64,000 nucleotides of DNA from Aristolochia californica (taxonomy: Eukaryota; Streptophyta; Magnoliopsida; Piperales; Aristolochiaceae): NCBI GenBank assembly GCA_029961685.1, contig JARWKL010000016.1, positions 8,510,358 through 8,574,357 on the forward strand, in the 5' to 3' direction. The first letter of the stretch is position 1, and every line of letters starts with the position of its first letter. Shown here piece by piece: positions 1 through 13,580 of the stretch. The notes below the pieces were generated by a model. It saw nothing but the letters and a program-made list of their open reading frames with translations, was not told the origin of the DNA and searched no databases. The position numbers and the translations under genes are program-made.

Positions 1-3000
1 CTCTTTCAGCATTTGTGCATTTCCATCTTGCATGCTCAAATTTGTTTTCAGATCCAAACTTGAGTTTTCACTCTCCCATTTTTTCTTGTAAACAAAAATG
101 ATATTAAGGCATAACAAAAAGAAAATTTTAGAGTTCATGTATGCAAAAAAATATTTGATAATTATTTCACGTACTAAAAATGAACTCTAAGGTTTTGTTA
201 TCCATGTTTGGGAAATTTCACTAGTACAACCTCTAATAATAAGCTTGGAGGAATTTTATAGGAAAGGGACATCTAACTGATCCTAGCATGCTTTATATGT
301 GGTGGATATGCAAGCCAGAAACATGTTGAGGATGCAAGTGGACCTAATGATCCAAAAATTTCAAGGAGTGGAAAAAATCAAATTCTCAAGTGGTTGGATA
401 TTTACCAGAGCCAAACAACCCACTTTTCGCCTATCCTTAAAAATCACATATACTTGTTGGAACTATCTCTCTCAGCATTTGTGCATTTCCATCTTGGAAG
501 CTCAAATTTGTTTTCAGATCCAAACTTGAGTTTACACTCTCCCATTTTTTTCGTAAACAAAAAAGATATTAAGGCATAACAAAATGAAAATTTTAGAGTT
601 CATATATGCAAACAAAAATTTGAAAATGATTTCACGCACTAAAAATAAATTCCAAGGTTTTGTTATCCATGTTTGGGAAATTCCACTAGAACAACCCCCA
701 ATAATAAGCTTGGTGGAATTTTATATGAAAGGGACTTTTAACTGATCCTAACATGGTTTAAATGTGGTGGATATGCATGCCAGTAACATGTTGAGGATGC
801 AAGGGGACCGAATGATCCAAAAATTTCAAGGAGTGGAACAAATTAAATTTTCAAGTGGTTGGATATTTACTGGAGCCGAACAACCCACTTGTTCCCTATC
901 CAATAAAATCACAGATACTTTTTGGAACTATCTCCCTTAGCATTTGTGCATTTCCATCTTGCATGCTCAAATTTGTTATCAGATCCAAACTTGAGTTTTC
1001 ACTCTCCCATTATTTCTCGTAAAGCATAACAAAATGAAAATTTTAGAGTCAGGTATGCAAAAAAAAAATATGAAAATTATTTCACGCACTAAAAATGAAC
1101 TCTAAGGTTTTGTTATCCATGTTTGGGAAATTCCACTAGTACAACACCTAATAATAAGCTTGGTGGAATTTTATAGGAAAGGGACATCTAACTGATCCTA
1201 ACATGCTTTTAATGTGGTGGATATGCAAGCCAGAAACTTGTTGAGGATGCAAGTGCCCATAATGATCCAAAAATTTCAAGGAGTGGAAATAATCAAATTC
1301 TCAAGTTGTTGGATATTTACAGAAGCCGAACAACCCACTTTTTGCTGATCCTCATAAATCACAGATATTTTTTGGAACTATCTCTCTCAGCATTTGTGCA
1401 CTTCCATCTTGGATGCTCAAATTTGTTTTCATATCCAAACTTGAGTTTTCACTCTCGAATTTTTTCTCGTAAAGAAAAAAGATATTAAGGCATAAAAAAA
1501 TGAATATTTTAGAGGTCATGTATGCAAAAAAAACTTGAAAATTAATTTACACGCTAAAAATAAACTCCAAGGTTTTGTTATCCATGTTTGGGAAATTCCA
1601 CTAGTACAACCCCTAATAATAAGCTTGGAGGAATTTATAGAAAGGGACTTGTAACTGATCCTAACATGCTTTAAATGTGGTGGATATGCATGCCAGAAAT
1701 ATGTTGAGTATGCAAATGGACTTAATGATCCAAAAATTTCACAGAGTGGAAAAAATCAAATTCTCAAGTGGTTGGATATTTACCGGACCCAAACAACCAA
1801 CTTTTTGCTTATCCTTATAAATCACAGATACCTTTTGGAACTATCTCTCTCAGCATTTGTGCACTTCCATCTTGGATGCTCAAATTTGTTTTCTGATCCA
1901 AACTTCAGTTTTCATTCTCCCATCTTTTCTCGTAAACAAAAAAGATATAAAGGTATAACAAAAAGAAAATTTTAGAGTTCATGTACGCAAAAAAATATTT
2001 GAAAATTATTTCACGCACTAAAAATGAACTCCAAGGTTTTGTTATCCATGTTTGGGAAATTTCACTAGTACAACCCCTAATAATAAGCTTGGTGGAATTT
2101 TATAGGAAAGGGACATCTAACTGATCCTAACATGCTTTAAATGTGGTGGATATGCAACCCAGAAACATGTTGAGGATGCAAGTGGACCTAATGATCCAAA
2201 AATTTCAAGGAGTGGAAAAAATCAAATTCTCGAGTGGTTGGATATTTACCGGAGCCAAACAACCCACTTTTTGCTTATCCTTAAAAATCACAGATCCTTT
2301 TTGGAACTATCTCTCTCAGCATTTCTGCATTTACATCTTGGATGCTCAAATTTGTTTTCAGATCCAAACGTGAGTTTTCACTCTCCCATTTTTTATCGTA
2401 AACAAAAAAGATATTAAGCCATAACAAAATGAATATTTTAGAGTTCATGCATGCAAAAAAAAAATTTGAAAATTATATCACGTGCTAAATATGAGCTCCA
2501 AGGATTTGTTATCCATGTTTGGAAAATTTCACTAGTACAACCCCTAATAATAAGCTTGGTGGAATTTTAAAGGAAAGAGACTTCTAACTGATCCTAACAT
2601 GCTTAAAATGTAGTGGATATGCAAGCCAGAAACATGTTGAGGATGCAAGTGGACCAAATGAGCCAAAAATTTCAAGGAGTGGAAATAATCAAATTCTCAA
2701 GTGGTTGGATATTTACCAGAGCCAAACAACCCACTTTTTGCTTATCCTCATAAATCACAAATACTTTTTGGAACTATCTCTCTCAGCATTTGTGCATTTC
2801 CATCTTGGATGCTCAAATTTGTTTTCATATCCAAACTTGAGTTTTCACTCTCCCATTTTTTCTCGTAAACAAAAAAGATATTAAGGCATAACAAAATGAA
2901 AATTTTAGAGATCATGTATGCAAAAAAAAATTTGAAAATTATTTCAAGAGCTAAAAATGAACTCCAAGGTTTTGTTATCCATGTTTGGGAAATTCCACTA

Positions 3001-6000
3001 GTACAGCCCCTAGTAATAAGCTTGGTGGAATTTATAGGAAAGGGACTTGTAACTGATCCTAACATGCTTTAAAAGTGGTGGATATGCATGCCAGAAATAA
3101 GTTGAGCATGCAAATGGACCTAATCATCCAAAAATTTCAAGGAGTGGAAAAAATCAAATTCTCAAGTGGTTGGATATTTACCGGAGCCAACAACCCCCTT
3201 TTTCCCTATCCTTAAAAATCATAGGTACTTTTTTGAACTATCTCTCTGAGCATTTGTGCATTTCCATCTTGGATGCTCAAATTTATTTTCATATCCAAAC
3301 TTGAGTTTTCATTCTCCCATTTTTTCTCGTAAAGAAAAAAGATATTAAGGCATAACAAAATAAAAATTTTAGAGTTCAAGTATGAAAAAAAAATTTTAAA
3401 ATTATTTCACGCACTAGAAATGAACTCTAAGGTTTTGTTATCCAAGTTTGGGAAATTCCACTAGTACAACCACTAAAAATAAGCTTGGTGGAGTTTTATG
3501 GGAAAGGGACTTGTAAATGATCCTAACACGCTTTAAATGTGGTGGATATGCATGCCAGAAACATATTGAGGAGGCAAGTGGACCTAATGATCCAAAAATT
3601 TCAAGGAGTGGAAAAAATCAAATTATCAAGTGGTAGGATATTTACCGGAGCCAAACAACCCACTTTTTGCTTATCCTTATAAATCACAGATACTTTTTGG
3701 AACTATCTCTCTCAGCATTTGTCCATTTACATCTTGGATACTCAAATTTATTTTCAGATCCAAACTTGAGTTTTCATTCTCCCATCTTTTCTCGTAAACA
3801 AAAAAGATATTAAGCCATAACAAAATGAATATTTTAGAGTTCACGTATGCAAAAAAATATTTGAAAATTATTTCACGCACTAAAAATGAACTCCAAGGTT
3901 TTATTATCCATGTTTGGGAAATTCCACTACCACAACCCCTAATAATAAGCTTGGTGGAATTTTATAGGAAAGGGACTTGTAACTGATCCTAACATGATTA
4001 AATGTGGTGGATATGCATGCCAAAAACATGTTGAGGATGCAAATGGACCTAATGATCCAAAAATTTCAAGGAGTGGAAAAAATCAAATTCTCAAGTGGTT
4101 GGATATTTACAGGAGCCAAACAACAAGCTTTTTCCCTATCCTTAAAAATCACAGATACTTTTTGGAACTATCGCTCTCAGCATTTGTGCATTTCCATCTT
4201 GGAAGCTCAAATTTGTTTTCAGATCCAAACTTGTGCTTTCATTCTCCCATTTTTTCACGTAAACAAAAAAGATATTAAGTCATAACAAAATGAAAATTTT
4301 AGAGTTCATGTATGCAAAAAAATATTTGAAAATTATTTCACGCTCTAAAAATGAACTCCAAGGTTTTGTTATCCATGTTTGGGAAATTCCACTAGTACAA
4401 CCCCTAATAATAAGCTTGGTGGAACTTAAAGGAAAGGGACTTATAACTGATCCGAACATGCTTTAAATGTGGTGGATATGCATGCCAAAAACATGTTGAG
4501 GATGCAAGTGGACCTAATGATCAAAAAATATCAAGGAGTGGAAAAAATCAAATTCTCAAGTGGTTGGATATTTACCGGAGCCGAAGAACCCACTTTTTCC
4601 CTATCCTTAAAAATCACAGATACTTGTTGGAACTATCTCTCTCAGCATTTGTGCATTTATATCTTGGAAGCTCAAATTTGTTTTCAGATCCAAACTTGAG
4701 TTTTCATTCTCCCATTTTTTCTCATAAAAAAAAAAGATATTAAGTCATGACAAAATGAAAATATTAGAGTTCATGTATGCAAAAAAATATTTGAAAATTA
4801 TTTCATACACTAAAAATGAACTCCAAGGTTTTGTTATCCATGTTTAGGAAATTCCACTAGTACAACCCCTAATAATAAGCTTGGTGGAATTTTATAGGAA
4901 AGGGACTTATAACTGATCCTAACATGCTTTAAATGTGGTGGATACGCAAGCCAAAAACATGTTGAGGATGCAAGTGGACCTAATGATCCAAAAATTTCAA
5001 GGAGTGGAAAAAATCAAATTCTCGAGTGGTTGGATATTTACCGGAGCCAAACAACCCACTTTTTGCTTATCCTTAAAAATCACAGATACTTTTTGGAACT
5101 ATCTCTCTCAGCATTTGTGCATTTCCATCTTTCATGCTCAAATTTGGTTTCATAACCAAACTTGAGTTTTCACTCTCCCATTTTTTCTCGTAAACAAAAA
5201 AGAAATTAAGGCATAACAAAATGAAAATTTTAGAGATCATGTATGCAGAACAAAATTTGAAAATTATTTCACGCGCTAAAAATGAACTCCAATGTTTTGT
5301 TATCCAAGTTTGGGAAATTCCACTAGTACAACCCCTAATAATAAGCCTAGTGTAATTTATAGGAAAGGGACTTGTAACTGATCCTAACATGCTTTAAATG
5401 TAGTGGATATGCATGCCAGAAATATGTTGAGTATGCAAATGGACCTAATGATCCAAAAATTTCGTGGAAGTGGAAAATATCAAATCTCAAGTGGTTGGAT
5501 GTTTACCGGAGCCAAACAACCCACTTTTTCCCTACCTAAAATGATAGATACTTTTTGGAACTATCTCTCTAAGCATTTGTGCATTTCCATCTTGGATGCT
5601 CAAATTTGTTTTCAGATCCAAACATGAGTTTTCATTCTCCCATTTTTTCTCGTAAACAAAAAAGATATTAAGACATAACAAAATGAATATTTTAGAGTTC
5701 ATGTATGCAAAAAAAAATTTGAAAATTATTTCTCGCGCTAAAAATGAGCTCCAAGGTTTTGTTATCCATGTTTGTGAAATTCCACTAGTACAACCCCTAA
5801 TAATAAGCATGGTGGAATTTATAGGAAAATGACTTATAACTGATCCGAACATGCTTTAAATGAGGTGGATATGAATGCCAGAAACATGTTGAGGATGCAA
5901 ATGGACCTAATGATCCAAAAATTTCAAGGAGTGGAAAAAATCAAATTCTCAAGTGGTTGGATTTTTACCGGAGCCAAACAACCCGCTTATTCCCTTTCCT

Positions 6001-6368
6001 TAAAAATCACAGATAGTTTTTGGAACTGTCTCTCTCAGCATTTGTGCATTTCCATCTTGGAAGCTCAAATTTGTTTTCTGATCCAAACTTGAGTTTTCAT
6101 TCTCCTATTTTTTCTCGTAAACAAAAAAGATATTAAGCCATAACAAAATGAAAATTTTACAGTTCATGTACACAAAAAAATATTTGAAAATTATTTCACG
6201 CACTAAAAATGAACTCCAAGGTTTTGTTATCCATGTTTGGGAAATTCCCTTAGTACAACCCCTAATAAGAAGCTTGGTGGAATTTTATAGGTAAGGGACT
6301 TCTAACTGATCCTAACATGCTTTAAATGTGATGGATATGCATGCCAGAAACAAGTTGAGGATGCAAGT
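1..6368 (-). repeat. Left satellite block, full-length monomers in reverse orientation
   Basis: About 13.5 monomers read on the minus strand; on the plus strand the phase marker appears as CCACTAGTAC. Anchors are at 220, 685, 1135, 1600, 2064, 2531, 2997, 3460, 3926, 4391, 4856, 5322, 5784 and 6249. Spacings are 462-467 bp except one of 450. None has the 22-bp or 30-bp deletion that defines classes B and C next door. A weak two-monomer alternation is visible at the left end: copies at 220, 1135 and 2064 share GGGACATCTAAC, while those between them do not. Copies after 1600, 2997 and 5322 share TATGCAAATGGA-like wording, three and five monomers apart. The block starts before the window. Confidence 0.95.
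1020..1027 (-). other. 16-bp deletion in one left-block monomer
   Basis: The copy between anchors 685 and 1135 is 450 bp long. Between CTCGTAAA and GCATAAC the usual 16 bases, including AAAAAAGATATT, are missing; the join is at 1023/1024. It lies in the same A/T-rich part of the monomer as the class-B deletion but has different ends, so it is an independent event. Confidence 0.8.
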
Positions 6369-6369
6369 T
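6366..6369. other. Inversion junction (head-to-head switch of array orientation)
   Basis: To the left the array reads minus, to the right plus. Left sequence follows the monomer through GATGCAAGT, where GGACC would normally follow. Right sequence follows the opposite strand from GTTGTACTAG. The two share GT at 6367-6368, a 2-bp microhomology. The left monomer is cut about 118 bp from its anchor at 6249, and the right block begins 5 bp before its anchor at 6372. Both arms are copies of the same repeat, so the junction is the centre of a large imperfect inverted repeat with an offset of about 120 bp. It could be a real inversion breakpoint or an assembly join between two arrays. Confidence 0.93.
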
Positions 6370-6371
6370 GT

Positions 6372-9104
6372 ACTAGTGGAATCTCCCAAACATGAATAAT
6401 AAAACCTTGGAGTTCATTTTTAGTGCGTGAAATAATTTTCAAATTTTTTTTTGCATACATGAACTCTAAAATTTTTATTTTGTTATGCCTTAATATCTTT
6501 TTTGTTTACGTGAAAAAATGGGAGAGTGAAAACTCAAGTTTGGATCTGAAAACAAATTTGGGTATCCAAAAGATGGAAATGCACAAATGCTGAGTGAGAT
6601 AGTTCTAAAAAGTATCTGTCATTTTTAAGGATAGGCAAAAAGTGGGTTTTTTGGCTCTGGTATATATCCAACCACTTGAGAATTTGATTTTTTCCACTCC
6701 TTGAAATTTTTGGATCATTAGGTCCACTTACATCCTCAACATGTTTCTGGCATGTATATCCACCACATTTAAAGCATGTTAGGATCAGTTACAAGTCCCT
6801 TTCCTATAAAATTCCACCAAGCTTATTATTAGGGGTTGTACTAGTGGAATCTCCCAAACATGGATAACAAAAGCTAGGCGTTCAATTTTAGTGCGTGAAA
6901 TAATTTTCAAATTTTTTTTTGAATTCATGAACTCTAAAATTTTCATTTTGTTTACGAGAAAAAATGGGAGAGTGAAAACTGAAGTTTGGATCAGAAAACA
7001 AATTTGAGCATCCAAGATGGAAATGCACAAATGCTAATACAGATAGTTCCAAAAAGTATCTACGATTGTTAAGGATAGGCGAAAAGTGGGTTGTTATGCT
7101 CTGGTAAATATCCAACCACTTGAGAATTTGATTTTTTCCACTCCTAGAATGTTTTGCATCATTAGGTCCACTTGCATCCTCAACATGTTTCTGGCATGCA
7201 TATCCACCACATTTTAAGCATGTTAGGATCAGTTACAAGTCCCTTTCCAATAAAATTCCACCAATCTTATTATTAGTGGTTGTACTAGTGGAATCTCCCA
7301 AAGATGGATAACAAAACCTTGCGGTTCATTTTTTGTGCATGAAATAATTTTGAAATTTTTTTTTGCATACATGAACTCTAAAATCATCATTTTGTTATGC
7401 CTTAATATCTTTTTTGTTTACAAGAAAAAAATGGGAGAGTGAAAACTCATGTTTGGATCTGAAAACAAATTTGAGCATCCAAGATGGAAATGCACAAATG
7501 CTAAGAGAGATAGTTCCAAAAAGTATTTGTGAGTTTTTAGGATAGGCAAAAAGTGGGTTGTTTGGCTCTGGTAAATATCCAACTACTTGAGAATTTGATT
7601 TTTTCCACTCCTTGAAATTTTTGGATAATTAGGTCCATTTGCATCCTCAACATGTTTCTGGCATTCATATCTACCACATTTAAAGCTTGTTCAGATCAGT
7701 TACAAGTCCCTTTCCTATAAAATTCCACCAAGCATAATATTAGGGGTTGTACTAGTGGAATCTCCCAAACATGGATAACAAAACCTTGGAGTTCATTTTT
7801 AGTGCGTGAAATAATTTTGAAATTTTTTTTTGCATACATGAACTCTAAAATTTTCATTTTGTTATGCCTTAATATTTTTTTTGTTTACGTGAAAGAATGG
7901 GAGAGTGAAAACTCAAGTTTGGATCTGAAAACAAATTTGGGCATCCAAGATGGAAATGCACAAATGTTGAGTGAGATAGTTCTAAAACGTATCTGTCATT
8001 TTTAAGGATGGGCAAAAAGTGGGTTTTTTGGCTCTAGTAAATATCCAACCACTTGAGAATTTGATTTTTTCCACTCCTTGAAATTTTTGGATCATTAGGT
8101 CTACTAGCATCCTCAACATGTTTCTGGCATGCATATCCACCACATTTAAAGCATGTTCGGATCAGTTACAAGTCCCTTTCCAATAAAATTCCACCAATCT
8201 TATTATTAGTGGTTGTACTAATGGAATCTCCCAAACATGGATAACAAAACCTTGGAGTTCATTTTTAGTTCGTGAAATAATTTTCAAATTTTTTTTTGCT
8301 TACATGAACTTTAAAATTTTTATTTTGTTTTTCGAGAAAAAATGGGAGAGTGAAAACTGAAGTTTCGATCTGAAAACAAATTTGAGCATCCAAGATGGAA
8401 ATGCACAAATGCTGATAGAGATAGTTCCAAAAAGTATCTACGATTTTTAAGGATAGGTGAAAAGTGGGTTGTTATGCTCTGGTAAATATCCAACCACTTG
8501 AGAATTTGATTTTTTCCACTCCTTGAAAATTTTGGTTCATTAGGTCCACTTGCATCCTCAACATGTTTCTGGCATGCATATCCACCACATTTAAAGCATG
8601 TTAGGATCAGTTACAAGTCCCTTTCCTATAAAATTCCACCTAGCTTATTATTAGGGGTTCTACTAGTGGAATCTCCCAAACACTGATAACAAAACCTTGG
8701 CGTTCATTTTTAGTGCGTGAAATAATTTTCAAATTTTTTTTGCATTCATGAACTATAAAATTTTCATTTTGTTTACGAGAAAAAATGGGAGAGTGAAAAC
8801 TGAAGTTTGGATCAGAAAATAAATTTGAGCATCCAAGATGGAAATGCACAAATGCTGATAGAGATAGTTCCTAAAAGTATCTACGATTGTTAAGGATAGG
8901 CGAAAAGTGGGTTGTTATGCTTTGGTAAATACCCAACCACTTGAGAATTTGATTTTTTCCACTCCTTGAAATTTTTGGATCATTAGGTCCATTTGCATCC
9001 TCAACATGTTTCTGGCATGCATATTCACCACATTTAAAGCATGTTAGGATCAGTTACAAGTCCCTTTCCTATAAAATTCCACCAAGCTTAATATTAGGGG
9101 TTGT
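6372..9104 (+). repeat. Irregular family I start: A-B-full-A-B-B
   Basis: Six monomers of 468, 444, 467, 466, 445 and 443 bp. The third, at 7284, is full length but reads AAGTATTTGTGAG and lacks class-A wording. The B copies at 6840, 8217 and 8662 keep the simple deletion join ATTTTGTTT, whereas B copies further in read ATTTCGTTT. This stretch from 6840 on is the section repeated near the right end of the window (61560-63358). Confidence 0.85.
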
Positions 9105-11796
9105 ACTAGTGGAATCTCCCAAACATGGATAACAAAACCTTGGAGTTCATTTTTAGTGCGTGAAATAATTTTGAAATTTTTTTTTGCATACATGAACTCT
9201 AAAATTTTCATTTTGTTATGCCTTAATATTTGTTTTGTTTACGTGAAAGAACGGGAGAGTGAAAACTCAGGTTTGGATCTGAAAACAAATTTGGGCATCC
9301 AAGATGGAAATGCACAAATGCTGAGAGAGATAGTTCGAAAAAGTGGGTTGTTTGGCTCTAGTAAATATACGGTCACTCGAGAATTTGATTTTTTCCACTC
9401 CTTGAAATTTTTGGATAATTAGGTTGACTTGCATCGTCAACATGTTTCTGGCATGCATATCCACCACATTTAAAGCATGTTAGGATCAGTTACATGTCCC
9501 TTTCCTTTAAAACTCCACAAAGCTTATTATTAGGGGTTGTACTAGTGGAATCCCGCAAACATGGATATCAAAACCTTGCCGTTCATTTTTAGTGCGAGAA
9601 ATAATTTTCAAATTTTTTTTTCATACATGAACTCTAAAATTATCATTTTGTTATGCCTTAATATCTTTTTTGTTTACAAGAAAAAATGGGAGAGTGAAAA
9701 CTCAAGTTTGCATCTAAAAGCAAATTTGGGCATCCAAGATGGAAATGCACAAATGCTGAGAGAGATAGTTCCGAAATGTGGGTTGTTTGGCTCTAGTAAA
9801 TATATCCAATCACTCGAGAATTTGATTTTTTCCACTCCTAGAAATTTTTGGATCACTAAGTCCACAAGCATCCTCAACATGTTTCTGGCATGCATATCCA
9901 CCACATTTAAAGCATGTTAGGATCAGTTACAAGTCCCTTTCCATTAAAATTACACCAAGCTTATTATTAGGGGTTGTACAAGAAAAATCTCCCAAACATG
10001 GATAACAAAACCTTGGAGTTCTTTTTTAGTGTGTGAAATAATTTTCAAATTTTTTTTTGCATACGTGAACTCTAATATTTTTCTCTTGTTATGCCTTAAT
10101 ATCTTTTTTGTTTATGTGTAAAAATGGGAGGGTGAAAACTCAAGTTTGGATCTGAAAACAAATTTGGGCATCCAAGATGGAAATGCACAAATGCTGAGTG
10201 AGATAGTTCTAAAACGTATCTGTCATTTTTAAGGATAGGGAAAAAGTGGGTTTTTTGGCTCTGGTAAATATCCAACCACTTGAGAATTTGATTTTTTCCA
10301 CTCCTTGAAATTTTTGGATCATTAGGTCCACTTGCATCCTCAACATGTTTCTGGCATGCATATCCACCACATTTAAAGCATGTTAGGATCAGTCACAAGT
10401 CTCTTTCCTATAAAATTCCACCAAGCTTATTATTAGGGGTTGTACTAGTGGAATCTCCCAAACATGGATAACAAAACCTTGGAGTTCATTTTTAGTGCGT
10501 GAAATAATTTTCAATTTTTTTTTTGTATACCTGAACTTTCAAATTTTCATTTCGTTTACGAGAAAAAATGGGAGAGTGAAAACAGAAGTTTGGATCTGAA
10601 AACAAATTTGAGCGTCCCAGATGGAAATGCACAAATGCTGAGAGAGATAGTTCCAAAAAGTTTCTGCTATTTTTAAGGATAGGCTAAAAGTGGGTTGTTA
10701 TGCTCAGGTAATATCCAACCACTTGAGAATTTGATTTTTTCCACTCGTTGAAATATTTGGATCATTAGGTCCACTTGCATCCTCAACATGTTTCTGGCAT
10801 GCATATCCACCACATTTAAAGCATGTTAGGATCAATTACAAGTCCCTTTCCTATAAAATTCCACCTAGCTTATTATTAGGGGTTGTACTAGTGGAATCTC
10901 CCAAATATGGATAACAAAACCTTGGAGTTCATTTTAAGTGCGTGAAATAATTTTGAAATTTTTTTTTGCATACATGAACTCTAAAATTTTCATTTTGTTA
11001 TGCCTTAATATTTTTTTTGTTTACGTGAAAGAACGGGAGAGTGAAAACTCAAGTTTGGATCTGAAAACAAATTTCGGCATCCAAGATGGAAATGCACAAA
11101 TGCTGAGTGAGATAGTTCTAAAACATATCTGTCATTTTTAAGGATGGGCAAAAAGTGGGTTTTTTGGCTCTGGTAAATATCCAACCACTTGAGAATTTGA
11201 TTTTTTCCACTCCTTGAAATTTTTGGATCATTAGGTCTACTAGCATCCTCAACATGTTTCTGGCATGCATATCCACCACATTTAAAGAATGTTAGGATCA
11301 GTTACAAGTCCCTTTCCATTAAAATTACACGAAGCTTATTATTAGGGGTTGTACTAGTGGAATCCCCCAAACATGGATAAGAAAACCTTGGAGTTCATTT
11401 TTAGTGGGTGAAATAATATTAAAATTTTTTGTTGCACACATGAACTCTAAAATTTTCATTTCGTTTACGAGAAAAAATGGGAGAGTGAAAACTGAAGTTT
11501 GGATCTGAAAACAAATTTGAGCATCCAAGATAGAAATGCACAAATGCTGAGAGAGATAGTTCCAAAAACTAGCTGCGATTTTTAAATATAGGCGAAAAGT
11601 GGATTGTTATGCTCAGGTAAATATCCAACCACTTGAGAATTTGATGTTTTCCACTCCTTGAAATTTTTGGATCATTAGGTCCACTTGCACCCTCAACAAA
11701 TTTCCGGCATGCATATCCACCACATTTAAAGAATGTTAAGATCAGATACAAGTCCCGTTCCTATAAAATTCCACCTAGCATATTATTAGGGGTTGT
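9105..11796 (+). repeat. Higher-order unit C1-C2-A-B-A-B (~2.69 kb)
   Basis: Six monomers: C1 at 9105 (436 bp), C2 at 9541 (437), A at 9978 (466), B at 10444 (443), A at 10887 (466), B at 11353 (444). The first four are matched 2692 bp further on, with shared private changes. These are TACATGTCCC with CACAAAGC, ATCCCGCAAACATGG followed by CTTGCCGTTC, CGAAATGTGGG, the C2 anchor changed to ACAAG, and CACTCGTTGAAATATTTGG. The extra A-B pair makes this a six-monomer variant of the four-monomer unit. Confidence 0.87.
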
Positions 11797-13580
11797 ACTA
11801 GGGGAATCTCCCAAACATGGATAATAAAACCTTGGAGTTCATTTTTAGTGCGTGAAATAATTTTGAATTTTTTTTTTGCATACATGAACTCTAAAATTTT
11901 CATTTTGTTATGCCTTAATATCTTTTTTGTTTACGTGAAAAAATGGGAGAGTGAAAACTCAGGTTTGGATCTGAAAAAAAATTTGGGCATCCAAGATGGA
12001 AATGCACAAATGCTGAGAGAGATAGTTCGAAAAAGTGGGTTGTTTGGCTCTAGTAAATATACTGTCACTCGAGAATTTGATTTTTTCCACTCCTTGAAAT
12101 TTTTGGATCATTAGGTTGACTTGCATCGTCAACATGTTTCTGGCATGCATATCCACCACATTTAAAGCATGTTAGGATCAGTTACATGTCCCTTTCCTTT
12201 AAAACCCCACAAAGCTTATTATTAGGGGTTGTACTAGTGGAATCCCGCAAACATGGATATCAAAACCTTGCCGTTCATTTTTAGTGCGTGAAATAATTTT
12301 CAAATTTTTTTTCCATACATGAACTCTAAAATTATCATTTTGTTATGCCTTAATATCTTTTTTGTTTTCAAGAAAAAATGGGAGAGTGAAAACTCAAGTT
12401 TGCATCTGAAAACAAATTTGGGCATCCAAGATGGAAATGCACAAATGCTGAGAGAGATAGTTCCGAAATGTGGGTTGTTTGGCTCTAGTAAATATATCCA
12501 ATCACTCGAGAATTTGATTTTTTCCACTCCTAGAAATTTTTGGATCACTAAGTCCACTAGCATCCTCAACATGTTTCTGGCATGCATATCCACCACATTT
12601 AAAGCATGTTAGGATCAATTACAAGTCCCTTTCACTTAAAATTACACCAAGCTTATTATTAGGGGTTGTACAAGACAAATCTCCCAAACATGGATAACAA
12701 AACCTTGGAGTTCTTTTTTAGTGTGTGGAATAATTTTCAAATTTTTTTTTGCATACGTGAACTCTAATATTTTTCTTTTGTTATGCCTTAATATCTTTTT
12801 TGTTTATGTGTAAAAATGGGAGGGTGAAAACTCAAGTTTGGATCTGAAAATAAATTTGGGCATCCAAGATGGAAATGCACAAATGCTGAGTGAGATAGTT
12901 CTAAAACGTATCTGTCATTTTTAAGGAAAGGCAAAAAGTGGGTTTTTTGGCTCTGGTAAATATCCAACCACTTGAAAATTTGATTTTTTCCACTCCTTGA
13001 AATTTTTGGATCATTAGGTCCACTTGCATCCTCAACATGTTTCTGGCATGCATATCCACCACATTTAAAGCATGTTAGGATCAGTCACAAGTCCCTTTCC
13101 TATAAAATTCCACCAAGCTTATTATTAGGGCTTGTACTAGTGGAATCTCCCAAACATGGATAACAAAACCTTGGAGTTCATTTTTAGTGCGTGAAATAAT
13201 TTTCAAATTTTTTTTTTTGTATACCTGAACTTTAAAATTTTCATTTCGTTTACGAGAAAAAATGGGAGAGTGAAAACAGAAGTTTGGATCCGAAAACAAA
13301 TTTGATCGTCCCAGATGGAAATGCACAAATGCTGAGAGAGATAGTTCCAAAAAGTTTCTGCGATTTTTAAGGATAGGCTAAAAGTGGGTTGTTATGCTCA
13401 GGTAATATCCAACCACTTGAGAATTTGATTTTTTCCACTCGTTGAAATATTTGGATCATTAGGTCCACTTGCATCCTCAACATGTTTCTGGCATGCATAT
13501 CCACCACATTTAAAGCATGTTAGGATCAATTACAAGTCCCTTTCCTATAAAATTCCACCTAGCTTATTATTAGGGGTTGT
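11797..13580 (+). repeat. Higher-order unit C1-C2-A-B (~1.78 kb)
   Basis: Monomers at 11797 (C1, 436 bp), 12233 (C2, 437), 12670 (A, 466) and 13136 (B, 445). It is the near copy of 9105-10887 at an offset of about 2692 bp, judged by shared private variants such as ACAAGACAAATC beside ACAAGAAAAATC at the C2/A border. The block therefore repeats with period CCABAB at this point, then reverts to CCAB. Confidence 0.87.

Noticed and set aside
6250..6840. Possible transposon or LTR end at the orientation switch
   Set aside because: Both sides are plain satellite monomers, with no target-site duplication, terminal repeat or non-satellite bases at the join.
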